Of a stretch of 64,000 bases of DNA, positions 22,330 to 34,630 are shown one piece after another. The notes under the pieces were generated by a model, which made no database searches, was not told the origin of the DNA, and saw only the letters and a list, made by a program, of their open reading frames with translations. The position numbers were made by a program, and so were the translations under genes. Location: positions 13,270,501 to 13,334,500 of the forward strand of contig OY540822.1 in NCBI GenBank assembly GCA_961205875.1, in the 5' to 3' direction. The stretch's first letter is position 1, and every line of letters begins with the position of its first letter. The DNA is from Sialis fuliginosa (lineage: Eukaryota; Arthropoda; Insecta; Megaloptera; Sialidae).

Positions 22330-25300
22330 TATTAAATATTATTGTTAGTTAAAATACTTCTCAATTATATGTATTTTAAAATGCATTGTATATATTGTTA
22401 TATCTTAATTTAAATAAATTAGGGTTGATAATAAAAGTCGGAAACTTTTATAAAAGTTTCAAACACATAATATGATTACTTACTAGTCAGTCGTCTTATG
22501 CCCGGTATTGTAAAGAATTTGGTCTAAGCCAAAATCTAACCAAATACTTTCTGGAGGGTGTCAAATTTAAATGACAGTTGTATGGTAAAATGGATCGGTC
22601 TAAAAGCAGTGGTGATTAGTGTAGGTACACTATAGAAGGAAACACGCTTTATATTATTATCTAGACAAAATTCTGTATGATATCGGACATTAAATAAGCA
22701 AGTCCATAGCAAACTGTGATTTTTAAACAAAGGACTTTAACGCACATATTCAAAATTATTTTCAAGGAGTATTATTTTTGGAATTATGAGAAAAATAAAA
22801 ATGTCTATGTACTTATATATTGAAAATTACTTTTTTTTAAGTCGAGAAAAATATCTTGTGCTAACACTGACTTGTAAAAAATATATATGATACTTAAAAA
22901 ATAATTAATATTCACGAAAGTTGTTATTTTTGGTTATTTATATATTATTTTAACGAATATTTCTAGAAATAATATTTTCATTGTACAATAGCTAGGAGTA
23001 ATTTTATGTTATTATTATTATTTAAATGAATGATACGTTTTTTTGTTGAAATAAAAAACCTTTTTCTATCAAAAGAATTTTTAAACATTATGATGTTATA
23101 CTGAATGATAAATCGTCTAAATTATAAATATTTTGTATATTAAAATTGTTTCTATCGCGCATTGTTTAAATTAAAAATAATATCAATTGTTTATACATTC
23201 TTTATGCCATTATTCTATTGTTGAAAAAGTACATTCAAATAATTTAAACAAAAACTGAACAAAATTAAATAGAAAAAAATAATTATAATAAGTATGATTG
23301 TAAGTGTTTACTGAACTGTTATTATTTTAATTTATTTTATTTTCTAGTCATTAAACAATAGTTGTATATTTAATTTTTTAAAGCAACAATTAGATCCATC
23401 CTGAAGAGTATCTTTACGAAAAACATATTTGTCGCTATAGTTATTAATTTTATAATTTGGCAGAACTTTTTCTATAAAATAAAAATGAAGCTAATTTAAA
23501 TTTTGTAGAGATTACTAGGGCTTCATTCGAGAAAAGATCGAATCTTAATAATTGTATTCGGCAAAACACGAAATCTCAAAATGTTAAACCCTAGAGATTA
23601 ATTTCTGCTAAATGCTTACATTTTTAAATATACAAAAATATGAAATATGTCGTTTGTAGTAAATAAAAAATGCCATAATATAAATGTTAATAGATAGAAT
23701 TAAGGGGCTATAAAAAAAAATCAATATTTTTCATACAGGGCTAGTCAAAAGTAATGACCAGGCTATTTATTTGCGTAACTTTAAATTATATCAAAAAAAT
23801 ACACGTGGCAAAAATAGACAAATCTCGGTTTAAAAAAAACGATTTTATTATACATTCTTACAAAAAGTGATTTTATGACTCACTACATTTTTTTCAATTC
23901 GAATTTCCCATCGATCTTTTATTAAATTTAATATTAAATATTTTTTGATATAGTTGATAACATCGCAAATAAATAAAATAAATACCTACATATGTAGATA
24001 ATTTTGAAAAAAAGGGTGAGATTATTTGTAAAGTACGACTATTATTTTTTAATAAAAAAACCTTATTTCCTCTACAGTTTTGGTAAAATTTACTATTAAA
24101 TTGTGCATGAAAAAATGGTATGTTAAAATTAACATTTAAAGACGTTTATACATATATAATTAAATATGCAATTTTTGTTAAAAAAAACAGATATTACAGT
24201 AAACAAAGACATATAGAAATTTAATGAAATAATTATTACTTAAGCTAAGTAATTGTCTAAATCGTAATAATTCAATTTGTTATTAAAATATCTGTATGTA
24301 TACGATGTGTACATCTTTTTATTGATAATTACAAATAATATTTAAAGAATTGTTAAAATATTATGCACAATTTAAGTGGTTCGTGCAATCTAGTTAAGTG
24401 TATCTTATTTTATTTAAAAAAAAAAAACTATAATAAATGTAAGTAGATTTAATACTTAATATAAGTAAGTAAATTATAAAATAATTATTATTCATTATTA
24501 AGTTCAATTTAAAGTTGTTTCTAATTTATTTTAATTTTATTGTTACTACGATTATTTTACTATAACTTGTAAACTTAATTTTTAAAAACATTCTAATAAA
24601 ATAGTAATGTAATGTTCTATTATTTTTTATTCCTTAATACGTATATATTATTAAAACTCCTTTATTTTTTCCAGATTTTCAAGTCAAGTATGAATTAGAA
24701 TTAGAAAATGAAAAAAGAATTGTTTTTAGTGATTCAAGACATTTGAATCAGTTCAGAAAAAAGATCCGTTCTCTAGAATTAATACAATTTGATTCAGAGA
24801 TCTTTTGAGTCATTTGAGTATGACTCAATTCAATATTTTCATCGTTAAAAGCGGTATACTTTTTTGTAGCTCACATATATGTACCAATACATACAGGATG
24901 TTCTATAAGTTACGACCCATAAGGGTTTCCGTTATTTTAATTATATTATGTTGTTTAGCTACAATGGCGCACAGTATGGATAAGTGATTTTTTTATTACA
25001 GGTTGCAAATTTTGAATATTTTAAATTTATTATTTATTTTATCAATCTGTCCAGCCCGATTTTGCAAAAATATTGCCTAAAATATGCAATATGGAGAAGA
25101 AAAAAAAAATAACAAACATTCACCTTTGCATTAAAATACCTTATTAAAGGTTTTCTAGATTGTTGAATAAGGATTAGTCAGTTGGCAGCAGTTAACTTTT
25201 TCTCCTGATTTTTATTATCATTACATATTTTAAGCAATATATTTTGCGGGATAAGGAATTTGATTGCAAATATTAAAAAAAAGTTTACTCAAAAATTAAA

Positions 25301-25797
25301 TAAAGTAAAATAAAACACACCGACTTTTTTTATTACTTAATTAATAAATTTTTGGGCTATTATTTTTTTGACTTACAGAACTCCTGTTGATATTGTCATT
25401 TCAGATCAGTATCTGTTTTTATATCTTAAAACTGAATTATATTAATACTATGAATTTTAAAATATGTGAATTGCTTTAAATTTGAATTAAGTGAAGATAA
25501 GAATGAATCTTTTTTCAAAATACTGACTCGAGTCGATTCGTTCATTGAAAATATTTGTTCAAAAACAATTATCGTCAACTATGAAAAATGCATGAAAAAT
25601 TAAAAAAATCAGTTATATGATGCTAACAGACTAATATGTAGTAAGTTTTTTTTTTGTTTTTACAAATATCTTTTATTATATTGTTATATTATACTCGATA
25701 TTCTGCTGAGTTCCGTACCAACATTTACGTTGTAATCTGAAAATTTGATGTAAGTATTTATTAAACATAAATCGTAACCGCCTTCGGCTATTATTAA
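22330..25797. other. AT-rich non-coding DNA with repeat fragments
   Basis: About 22497-22730 matches 44225-44400 (CCGGTATT(G/A)TAAAG, AAATGACA, then CTAAAA(G/A)CAGTGGTGA), a dispersed element related to the ATGTCC-ended MITE. A lone TACAGGATGTTC end is near 24892. The TACAGGGCTAGTCAAAAGTA end near 23736 is another terminus. No coding sequence was found. Confidence 0.5.
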
Positions 25798-25957
25798 GAA
25801 ATTTAAATTGAAAATTTAACAAATAAGTTGAATAGTTAATATGTCAGCTTGGCGCGATCGAGGAGACTCCAGTTTTTTTTAAATATAGCTTTCCGGCAAA
25901 AAATAACGGTTTTTCCGGTTTTCGGTTTTCGGTTCAGTTCCGGTTCGAAGCCCTGAT
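25798..25957. mobile_element. Two truncated repeats joined: satellite monomer plus hAT-like end
   Basis: At about 25798-25890 is a partial monomer of the 59300-59670 family (GTCAGCTTGGCGCGATCG, then CTCCAGTTTTTTTTAAATAT). It abuts 25891-25957, which matches the reversed left end of the element at 41959-42357 (CCGGCAAAAAATAACGG through TTCGAAGCCCTG). Both are broken, and the second runs straight into the foldback element that follows. Confidence 0.7.
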
Positions 25958-26920
25958 AAATATTTATATAGTGACTAAATGATTCTACGTCTTATTTTCT
26001 AGTATTTTAGTCGATATTTGTATGACGAGTTGAAGTTCACTGCAGGAAATTTCACTAAAAAATTTTGAATTTTTGATTTCGTTAAAAGTATGTTTATTGT
26101 ATAGAAAATGACGTAAAAAGTTGTTTGTTTCAAACCGCAGGTCTGTATCTCAAACCGTTCTCGAGATATAGCCTCTCAAAGTTTTAGTTTTTTCAAATTT
26201 TTGAAGAAAAATGGCTCTAACTTTTGAACGCGTTGTCGGAATTGATTTTAGTTGACGGATTTGAAATCAGCGTGTCAAAATCTATATAATGATATGTATA
26301 ATACTTTAAAATCCGACAAAAAAATTTTGGCCAAAAATCGACATTTTTTTAAGGTATACCCCTTTGAATTTTTTCGATTTTTCGTGAAATTTTTTTTTTC
26401 GAGTTTTAAGGTATTATACATGTCATTATATAGATTTTGACACGCTGATTCCAAATCCGTCAACTAAAATCAATTCCGACCACGCGTTCAAAAGTTAGAG
26501 CCATTTTTCTTCAAAATTTTGAAAAAACTGAAACTTTGAGAGGCTATATCTCGAGAACGGTTTGAGATACAGACCTGCGGTTTGAAACAAACAACTTTTT
26601 ACGTCATTTTCTATACAATAAACATACTTTTAACGAAATCAAAAATTCGAAATTTTTTAGTGAAATTTCCTGCAGTGAACTTCAACTCGTCATACAAATA
26701 TCGACTAAAATACAAAAAAATAAGATGTAGAGGTATTATAGTTTTATAACTGAGCGTGCAAATTAATATTAAATGCTATTTTTGGTTAAAATGTTTGAGT
26801 TGCGCTTAAAGACGAATATTCTAATAATATTTTTTAATTATTTATAACTGAAAACACAGATTTGTATTAATTTACCCATAAAGTAAGGGAAGCACTGCTT
26901 CCATGGATGCTTCACCACTG
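25958..26920. mobile_element. Foldback element, copy 2 (5' end truncated)
   Basis: The palindromic core at 25985-26730 is 746 bp, the same length as copy 1 at 1721-2466, with closely similar sequence. The right flank preserves the true terminus, ending TTCACCACTG at 26920, which pairs with the CAGTGGCG start of copy 1. Together the copies imply a full element of about 1.1 kb. Copy 2 retains about 45 bases near 26785-26830 that copy 1 lacks. The long frames on both strands are palindrome artefacts. Confidence 0.85.
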
Positions 26921-27693
26921 ATATAGAAGTATATAACTAGTAGATGAATTTATTTGTATGTTAAAAAATAAAAAATTCTGCAACCTAAAAATTACCTCTC
27001 GGTCCAAGACTGCCCCGCCGGAGCATTTTAGAAATCTAGCAACTAAGTTCGTGTAGTATTATAAATTCTTTTGATCAACTTATAATTTTCATAGACTCAT
27101 TGGGGGGGGGGGGGGGTTGATCCCATTGATCCCCCCCCCCTATCTACGCCACTGGGTTCTGTTCCTTATGTATAAAGGCACAATTACCCGGTATTACATG
27201 ACAAATCTTGTCTTATTATGTTCAAAATCAATAATAAAACCGTGTGTTAGAACAAAACTCAGCCTTATCCAATGGCTTGATCGTTTCATAACTTCTCTCA
27301 TCCACCTTGCCATTAAATAAAATATAATATTTCAAAATTTGAAATAGATGTTACAAATGTTAATTAATATCTTATTGTTAGCATTTGCAACATCTGTTGC
27401 AGAAAAGATTAATACAACAATAAACAATTAAGTAATTTACAAAACCTAAACAAAACTTGTCTAATCCATTCATACCAAACAAAAGTCTTCTAATCCAAAT
27501 TGGTTTTCAAAATTACTCAAAATTTTGTAATTGTTTTAATTTGTCTTCTTCATAATTTGAATCTGTTATCAGTGCATAATGATATTATTGACCATAAAAA
27601 CTGATATTGGAACCGCACAAAATATTAAAAGAAAAAAACGTTTTAACACAACTTATTTGTCGTAAATTGAGGAATAACTTTGGATGTTCTTAT
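26921..27693. other. Non-coding DNA with G15/C10 hairpin-like end
   Basis: A run of 15 G (27102-27116) is followed by GATC-CCATT-GATC and 10 C (27131-27140), then CGCCACTGG. The GGG...GATC/GATC...CCC symmetry and the CCACTGG terminus suggest the end of a transposon whose reverse complement starts CAGTGGCGTAGATAGGG. No gene is present. Confidence 0.5.
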
Positions 27694-27830
27694 GGAGTGT
27701 TCACACCGAAAAAACAAAACAGCAACATCGTGTCTTTTTGACAAAAGTGCAATAAAGCCTATGCATTTTTAAATACGACGTGTTTTCAAACACCGTGTTG
27801 CTGTTTTGTTTTCTTTGGTGTGAACACCGC
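27694..27830. mobile_element. Short MITE with GTGTTCACACC ends
   Basis: The left end GAGTGTTCACACCGAAAA, A-rich, then CAAAACAGCAACA, pairs with the right end TGTTGCTGTTTTG through GGTGTGAACACCGC. The 137-bp unit is an almost complete inverted repeat. A fragment of the same family lies at 6777-6820. Confidence 0.75.
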
Positions 27831-30652
27831 ATTAGATATTTCAATTTAGTTTAATCTATTCTTGGCGGTTTTTATTTTCTCGAGAGTAAAAGCTATCTGC
27901 GAGGTGTCAAATCGTTATGATTTTGATCGGGATTCTAAAGCAGTGGTAAAAAATAAATAATAATGGAAATACTAAATATTTTAGGAAGTATATTTCTCAG
28001 TACTGCTTGTAGATTTCTACTTAACGCGCATGCATCAAAGACATTCATATATAAACCATACTATTGATTAGAACTCTCAGTGGTCTGCCATTTATATTTA
28101 ATACCCTGTTTCTTTATTATTTCAGACATAATGCAGTTACCATGTTATGACTTAATATCATCGATATTTTTTTTAATAACAAATACATTTGTGATTTAAT
28201 ATATGAATTATTCAATTAATTATTCTATTTATGTATAAATTAATTGTATATTTTATAGATTATTTTTAATTGTAATTTTCCCCCACTTTTTAATAATTTA
28301 AGGCGTTGCTTGGAATAATTTTTAATCAATCCCAATATTTTTTGATTGGTTAGTAATATTTATTCGTATTTGACCCGTATTAAGTGTGATATTTTTTTCA
28401 ATTTTTTTTAATAATGAATTTAAAATCGAAAACAGTATTTCATATACTAAGCAGGATGTATTGTAACCATGAAATTTTTATAAATCTATTGATTTTGTAT
28501 GAAATAGATTTTCCGTATTGTATCAGTTTTTATATAATTAATGAAATTATTTTTTATAAATTATTGCCTAAAAATTCACTTTTATAATATTAAGTGTTGC
28601 AGACAAATGTACTAAAATAAAAATAATAATACCCTCCCCTCTTTAAGAAGTTAGATTTAGAAAAATCCTTTTTTAAAGGAGTTTACGCTTCTAGATCCAG
28701 GGGTTTGGGCTGAGCGTTGATGAGCCAGTCACTCAGGAGTTTTCTCTTTATAAAATAGAGATTATCGATTTTGTTATATTGTGAAAATTTTACCTCGCAA
28801 ATTAGAATCAGGGAAAATTATGTATTGCAAAAATTTAGCCACCTCTGTGCACCAATATCATATAAAGAATGTATAATATATACAAAAAAAATTTCCACTG
28901 TTGTTACTAAGTATTGATACATGTTTAATATAAGCCAACCCTTTGTAACCAATCAGCTCTATTGGCGTTATCTATTCAATAAATTCTGATTGGTCAAGAA
29001 ATGGTTTAAATACTAGAGACGCGTATATCTGAGCATTAATTTTTGCTTAGTTTGGTTGTTAGTTGTTTCGGGGTTGATCGAACCGATCTTAATTAGTAAG
29101 ATGCGTTTTTTTCTAACGTTCATATTTTTTGCAATCGTGCTTAATTTGATTTTTACTTTTTTCAAAACTACTGACGATATTACTTATTATTTAGTATTTT
29201 TTGTATTGTTTTCATCGTACGTTTTGGTACTTCTCGGTTTCTGAAATAAATTTGTTTTGCAATAATGTTACATTTAATTGAATTGCTGTTCATTTTTTAC
29301 TACTACTTAGCTGGGTTCTATCCTGTTTGGATTGTACTTTATTGTTTTCTCGTTTTAACTTCAGTTGTATTCATATTTGGTAGGTACTAAACAATAAATA
29401 TAAGCATTTTTTAATAATATGTTCTTTATACAAAGTGAATTGCATGAAAGTGGGTAATTTGGCCGGCTGATCCAACTAATAAAATCGTTTTCTTTTAAAC
29501 AAGGTAAGAATATACATACTTATTTTAATAGTAGTGACGTTAAATATATTAAATAATAACAAAATGATTTTTTTATTATATACTTAATTAATATATTTTT
29601 TTAAATATGAAGACCTCAGAGGTAGTCAAAAGAAATAACTTTTTAGGAAAGTACGAAAGTTCAATACTTAGGATAAAAATTCGTAATTATTTGAAAAATA
29701 AAGAAAATAAAACTGATAATGTAACATATCATGTTTTTCCTTGTGGTCTTCAAATAGTATAAAATAAATAAGTTATCGATTCTATAAAAAAAATAATTAT
29801 CTTGTATGTGCTGCCCTCTATCGAATATGCATTGTACCGTCTGAAGTTTTCCTCCGTTTGAGAAATTCTGACTTACCGGCATTGGGAAAATATTTTATTT
29901 TATTTTTCATTAGATAGCGCAATATTAGTTATTAGTTTTTTAATGAAAATGTGTCATTTTTCTTATAGTTTATCCAATAGCGAAGGTAGTGTTAACTAAT
30001 ATTATTAACTTTTTATAATATATATATATTTATAATATTATAACTCTTTCAAATATAATTGCATTAAATGTATAATTTATAAATAAAATTCGTAAAAAAA
30101 TAATTTAAAACACTCTGTTTAACTTTATATCGTCTTTTGTACGAACAATAAGCTTATTAGACTAAATATAGCTGTCTTTTGTTTTGATTTTATATACGAA
30201 AGAAAAGAAAAAAAACAAACATATTTATAACATTTATTAAGTTCATTTATAAAAATAATAAAATATACATAAGCTACATTTAAATGTATTTGTTCGATTT
30301 TGAAATTAATTATACAGGATGACATTTTTACTTCAACACTCATTTATTTAATTATTTGAATAGACATGTTTATAATATGTTATTATAAAGGAACCTATAT
30401 TTATTTCAAAATCCATAGTTATAATTTTAAAGTTGCGATCGATTCTTAGGCGACCCATGTAATATTTTTTTTACAATCTTATAAAAATTATTTGTTAATA
30501 GCTCGTTAGTTTAATTAATGTAATAATTTTCAAGCAAATAAATAAAATAATGCATTTTCTGCGCCACATTTTTTATAATATTTTTGGCTATAGAATCAAT
30601 ATATTTTACTTTTTTGAAATTTTAAGTTTGCTTTATATGTAATTAAGAATAC
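27831..30652. other. Non-coding DNA; possible solo LTR or promoter at 28899-29392
   Basis: At 28940-29010 inverted CCAAT-type boxes (CCAATCAG, ATTGG, GATTGGT) precede a TTTAAATAC TATA-like element. AATAAA follows at about 29243 and TACTAAACA at about 29392. This layout resembles an LTR with promoter and poly(A) signal, or an ordinary promoter. The short hydrophobic frame at 29056-29244 has no known domain. The rest is AT-rich with no gene. Confidence 0.3.
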
Positions 30653-30658
30653 TTTATT
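30653..30658 (-). other. Poly(A) signal overlapping the LRR-gene stop codon
   Basis: On the - strand the stop TAA is followed by TAAAG, so AATAAA (30658-30653) uses the last two bases of the stop codon. If used, the 3' UTR would be only some 15-30 nt. This is inferred from the sequence alone. Confidence 0.5.
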
Positions 30659-33600
30659 ACGATAATTGGCGATGTTCTCTGTTTTCTGAACTACTGCTAT
30701 CTCCGTCTATTTGTTCCAAATCTGTTGTATTTCCTATTCTGTTATTTTGAGTTGTTGAAGAAGACTGTATTCCATTTATCGTTTCTTCTAGTTTCGTTTC
30801 TTCCGTTGCAATTCCATTTCCAACATTATTAGTTTCTTCTACTCTTATCTAAAATTAACAATTAGTTAGTCGTAATTAGAGATTTTATCAGTCATTATAT
30901 ATATATTTTTAATAAATCGTGTCACCGCCAGTTTGACAAAAAATAGCGACACTGTCATAACTTTTACTGGAGTATCTCTAGAATATATATATATGTTGCT
31001 TATATTTTCTAAAATTTTCATTATTTAAAAAAATGTTTAAGTAAAAGTTTTTAGAGAAATTATTTCCTATGTAATATTAATCTTAAAAAATATTGGTGTT
31101 ACGTTGCTATGGCATCCAACTCTATTTTTTTAAATGACAATATATCTTTTTTATTGATTCTATGAATAGATCTAAATTTTTTACATACAACCCTGTAAAA
31201 TTTTAATGATATTGCATACGAAAATATTTGAAAAAAATTAACTTTCATAATCTTAGATCACATTAACTGCAACTTAAAAATAACTGAAACTTGCAAAAAA
31301 TGGTCATACTTTACAAAATATAGGAGTTTCTTTTACAAGTTTCAGTCATTTTTCAAAGTTTACTTGGTTAAGTTGCAGTTAATGTGATATGAGATTATAA
31401 AAGATAATTTTTCTCAAAATTTTTCATATGCCATTAAAATTATTATAGGGTTGCATACAAAAATTAAGATCTATTTATATAATCTATAAAAAAATAGCAT
31501 AGCACCAATTTTTTGAAGATTAACATGACCGGAAATAATTTCTTTAAAAATTTTTACTCAAACATCTAAAAAATGAGTTAAATTATTTATTATAAATAAA
31601 TTTTTACCTGAGCGTTTCTTTTAGGTTTTCTCGTTTTCCCCTTTCTTCTAGATCTTTGTTCTTGGGTCTCCCGTTCTTGAGTTTCTTGTGTTCTCTGTTC
31701 CATTTGTAAAGCTTCCTCGTATGAAGGGGGTGACTGTTCACTTCTCGGGTCCGGAGCATTCGGCAGTGGATTTTCAGAATACGATCGTAATATCCGTATT
31801 CTTTCATCAGCTTCCTCTCTTCTCATCCGTTCTTCTTCTTCTCTTTGCGTTCTTCTATGTTCTCGAGCTACTCCTCTAGCAATCATGATGATACAAAATA
31901 CGAATAACATTACTATCATTACTGTTATGATAACCATCCATTTGTTAGGAGACGTTATATGTGATTGTGGATACCAAATGTCCATACAAGCAGTTAGCCA
32001 AGAATGTCCGTTTAAATGAATAGGAGAACGACAGATGAGTCGATGTTCGTTGCTTATTTTAGAAGGAGGTATTTTCAAATAGTCATAAAACCTTCTGAAT
32101 TCAGAAGATTGGCAATCACATCTCCAAGGGTTATCATATAACAATATTTCTTCTATGGTAGGGGAAAACATGAGTGGTTTAAGACCTTCAGTCAATCTAT
32201 TGCCAATCAGATTAAGTTTTTTTAAGTCAGTCAAATTACTGAACGTGTCGTTATTGAAATGTATTAATCTGCAGTAACTCAAGTCCAATTCTTGTAATGT
32301 AAGTGACTCAAAATGATCCGGTATCAATTCTAAAACGTTGTGTGATAAACTTAGCGTTTCTATTGAATATAAACCCGATAAGCTTTTTTGATTTACGTGC
32401 TCTATTTCGCAAATGCTCAAATCTAATACTTTTAAATACTTGTTACTGAAATTTGTCAAATGTTGAAAATGGTTTCTGGAAAGATTCAATTTATAAAGGT
32501 TCTGGTTCGATGAAAATGTATCCCAATGCAATTGCAGTAAAGTATTTTCAGATAAATGTATTTCCTTCAAGTATTTTAGATTCTTAAATGCCCTCTTGTT
32601 GATTTTTGATAGGCCAGTTCGGGATAAATCAATGTATTGTAAATATGCGTTATTTGAAAAGCTATTATCTGGTAATTCTCTTATTAAATTCCCTTTCATA
32701 TAAATGTGCGTTAGATTAGGAAATCCAGCTAATTCACTGGGGATGATATTGCAGTCAGTTAATATTATCTGTTTCAATGATTGTGATTGTATATATATTT
32801 TATTTCGAGGATACAGTTTCAGATTTTGATTTTCTGATATGTCCAGGATTTCTAATGATGGCAATTTTAAAAATGCTTCAATTGCGATTGATCTCATTCT
32901 ACATCTTCTGAGTGATAATTTCTAGAAATAAAAATTATAACTATCTCTATGGAAATAATATTTTTTCAAACTATTTTATACAAAAATATAATCTTAAAAA
33001 AAGTATATATATATATAAGTATACAGGTAAAAAACTGACTGAAAATGCTAAGAAATTCTTGTTTTATATAAAACGAAAATAATATTTTCTTAATATAAGA
33101 ATATACTCTTAATCGAATTGTTTCGTCCAACAATAATATAATTGAATTAAGAATACTTATATTTCTTGTATTATGAAGATTTAAATTTCTCGATTAATAT
33201 ATTTTAATTAATTTTACTTCATCTAAGATTATAATAATTAAAAATTGATCAAAATTTTGGATGTGAACATTTTAAAACAAAATTTATTTTATATTTGTGT
33301 TACATAGATTAATTAAAAAAATACTAGTAAAATAAAAGTATTTACCTTTAAAGACTGTGAAGAAATTCCAGTAAATTGTGTAAAGTAATTGTCATCTAAA
33401 TTTAAATCGATTATCTGCGACATGTTTGCAAAAACAGCACGATTAAATATGTTATAAATCCCACATTTATTTAATTTAAGGATTCTAACTGAATTAGTTA
33501 TAAGTCGTGTACTGTCCACAGAAAAAATATCATGGAAGGTATTTCGTGATAAACGAAGTTCATCTAAATTTTTCAAATGTACAAGAAAATCTTCCGGTCT

Positions 33601-34580
33601 TATACTGGTCCAGTTTGGGAACAAATTTCCACTTAAATCTAATGTTCGAAGATCGATTAGCTCTTCTAAAGTTCTTCTGTTTATATAATGTAATTCATTT
33701 TTAGCAAATGAAAGGAACTGAAGGCTTGTAAATTGATTTATATCACTTGGAATATAAGTGAACTTATTGTTGGAAAAATCTATCGACTCTGTCTGAAAAA
33801 TTAAAACAAATAAATAAATAAATAAAACATTTCAGGAAAAATTAGAGTGTCAAAACTGTCGAGATAGAATTTAAATACAGTGTATCTGTTTCAAAGGACC
33901 AGGTATATTTGAAACAATTTTTTTGCTTTGTTTTTGATGTGAATTTTTTTTTGGTTCGTCATCAGATTCAACTGAATTAGGAACTGTCCTAATATTGTAT
34001 AATTTAAATTTAATTAATTATTTTTGTTCTTAATTAATGATTTATATTCTATGTTCTACCTATGATTAGACACACCAAAATTTGCATAGCAATGTAACTA
34101 TAATTAATAAATAAAGTTGATTAAACAAATATTTACGTCTGATAAAATATTTCCAATTTGAATAGCCTGATTTAAATTGTACTCAGCAAAAAATTAGTGT
34201 TATTTAAAAAAAAACCCAGTTAAACGTCACACTAAATATCCATATCTAAATAAAAAAGATACACGAAAAATAGATATACATAGATAAATTGGGTAAAGTA
34301 ATTTCAAAATAATTCTTTGAATAAATTTTAATATATAATATTTTTAATATTAATAAATACTCACATCTGGATCCATATCTGGAGGAATATTAGATATTCC
34401 TTTTCCAGAACAATTAACCGACATATAGTCATAGGTGCTGTCCGTATTTCCAAAAGAGCAGTAACATATTTGAGGACAATTAAATTGTAAATTACCATTA
34501 CATTTTATAATGAATCCAAAACAAATAAATATTAATAATTTAGTTTTCGAAATATTTGTAATATGTACAGCCATTTCCAT
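30657..34580 (-). CDS. Leucine-rich repeat type I transmembrane protein, four exons (722 aa)
   Basis: The exons are 34580-34365, 33792-33346, 32921-31608 and 30848-30657. All junctions are phase 0 with GT/AG. Residues 1-29 are a signal peptide (LLIFICFGFII). Cys 35, 39, 41 and 57 form an LRRNT cap. About 73-480 holds roughly 14 LRRs (LxxLxLxxN, e.g. LRTLDLSGN and LKKLNLIGN). NPWRCDC at 485-491 with Cys 518 and 533 is an LRRCT cap. 549-569 is one membrane helix (WMVIITVMIVMLFVFC), followed by a basic stop-transfer, an Arg/Glu-rich helix and PPSY at 619-622, a PPxY WW-domain ligand. Such proteins act at the cell surface in adhesion or signalling. No TIR, Ig or kinase domain is present, so it is not Toll. 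An in-frame TAA directly precedes the first ATG, which fixes the start. M3 has a better context and could also initiate. I do not recognise an orthologue name. Confidence 0.9.
31020..31575. repeat. Long foldback repeat inside LRR-gene intron 3
   Basis: About 31020-31270 and 31367-31575 are inverted copies. Examples are ATCACATTAACTGCAACTTA versus TAAGTTGCAGTTAATGTGAT, GGTGTTACGTTGCTATG versus CATAGCACC, and GAAATTATTTCC versus GGAAATAATTTC. It occupies most of the 759-bp intron (30849-31607) and ends close to the exon-3 donor. The intron RNA would form a long imperfect hairpin. Confidence 0.75.
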
Positions 34581-34630
34581 TTATTGTATTTATCAAATTA
34601 TTATTTGTATTTCCCATGTCAAGTTTACAT
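34581..34630 (-). other. Possible 5' UTR exon of the LRR gene
   Basis: On the - strand an acceptor-like ATATTTTTTAG occurs at 34631, leaving a 50-base untranslated stretch before the ATG. This would imply an upstream non-coding first exon and promoter further right. The alternative is an unspliced leader. No promoter can be placed. Confidence 0.25.

Noticed and set aside
25933-25957. GGTTCGAAGCC resembling a tRNA B box
   Set aside because: It is the terminal repeat of the hAT-like element (also at 42343-42357). No tRNA fold surrounds it.
31604-31879. Additional frames overlapping the LRR tail exon
   Set aside because: They overlap the well-supported spliced gene and lack any domain.
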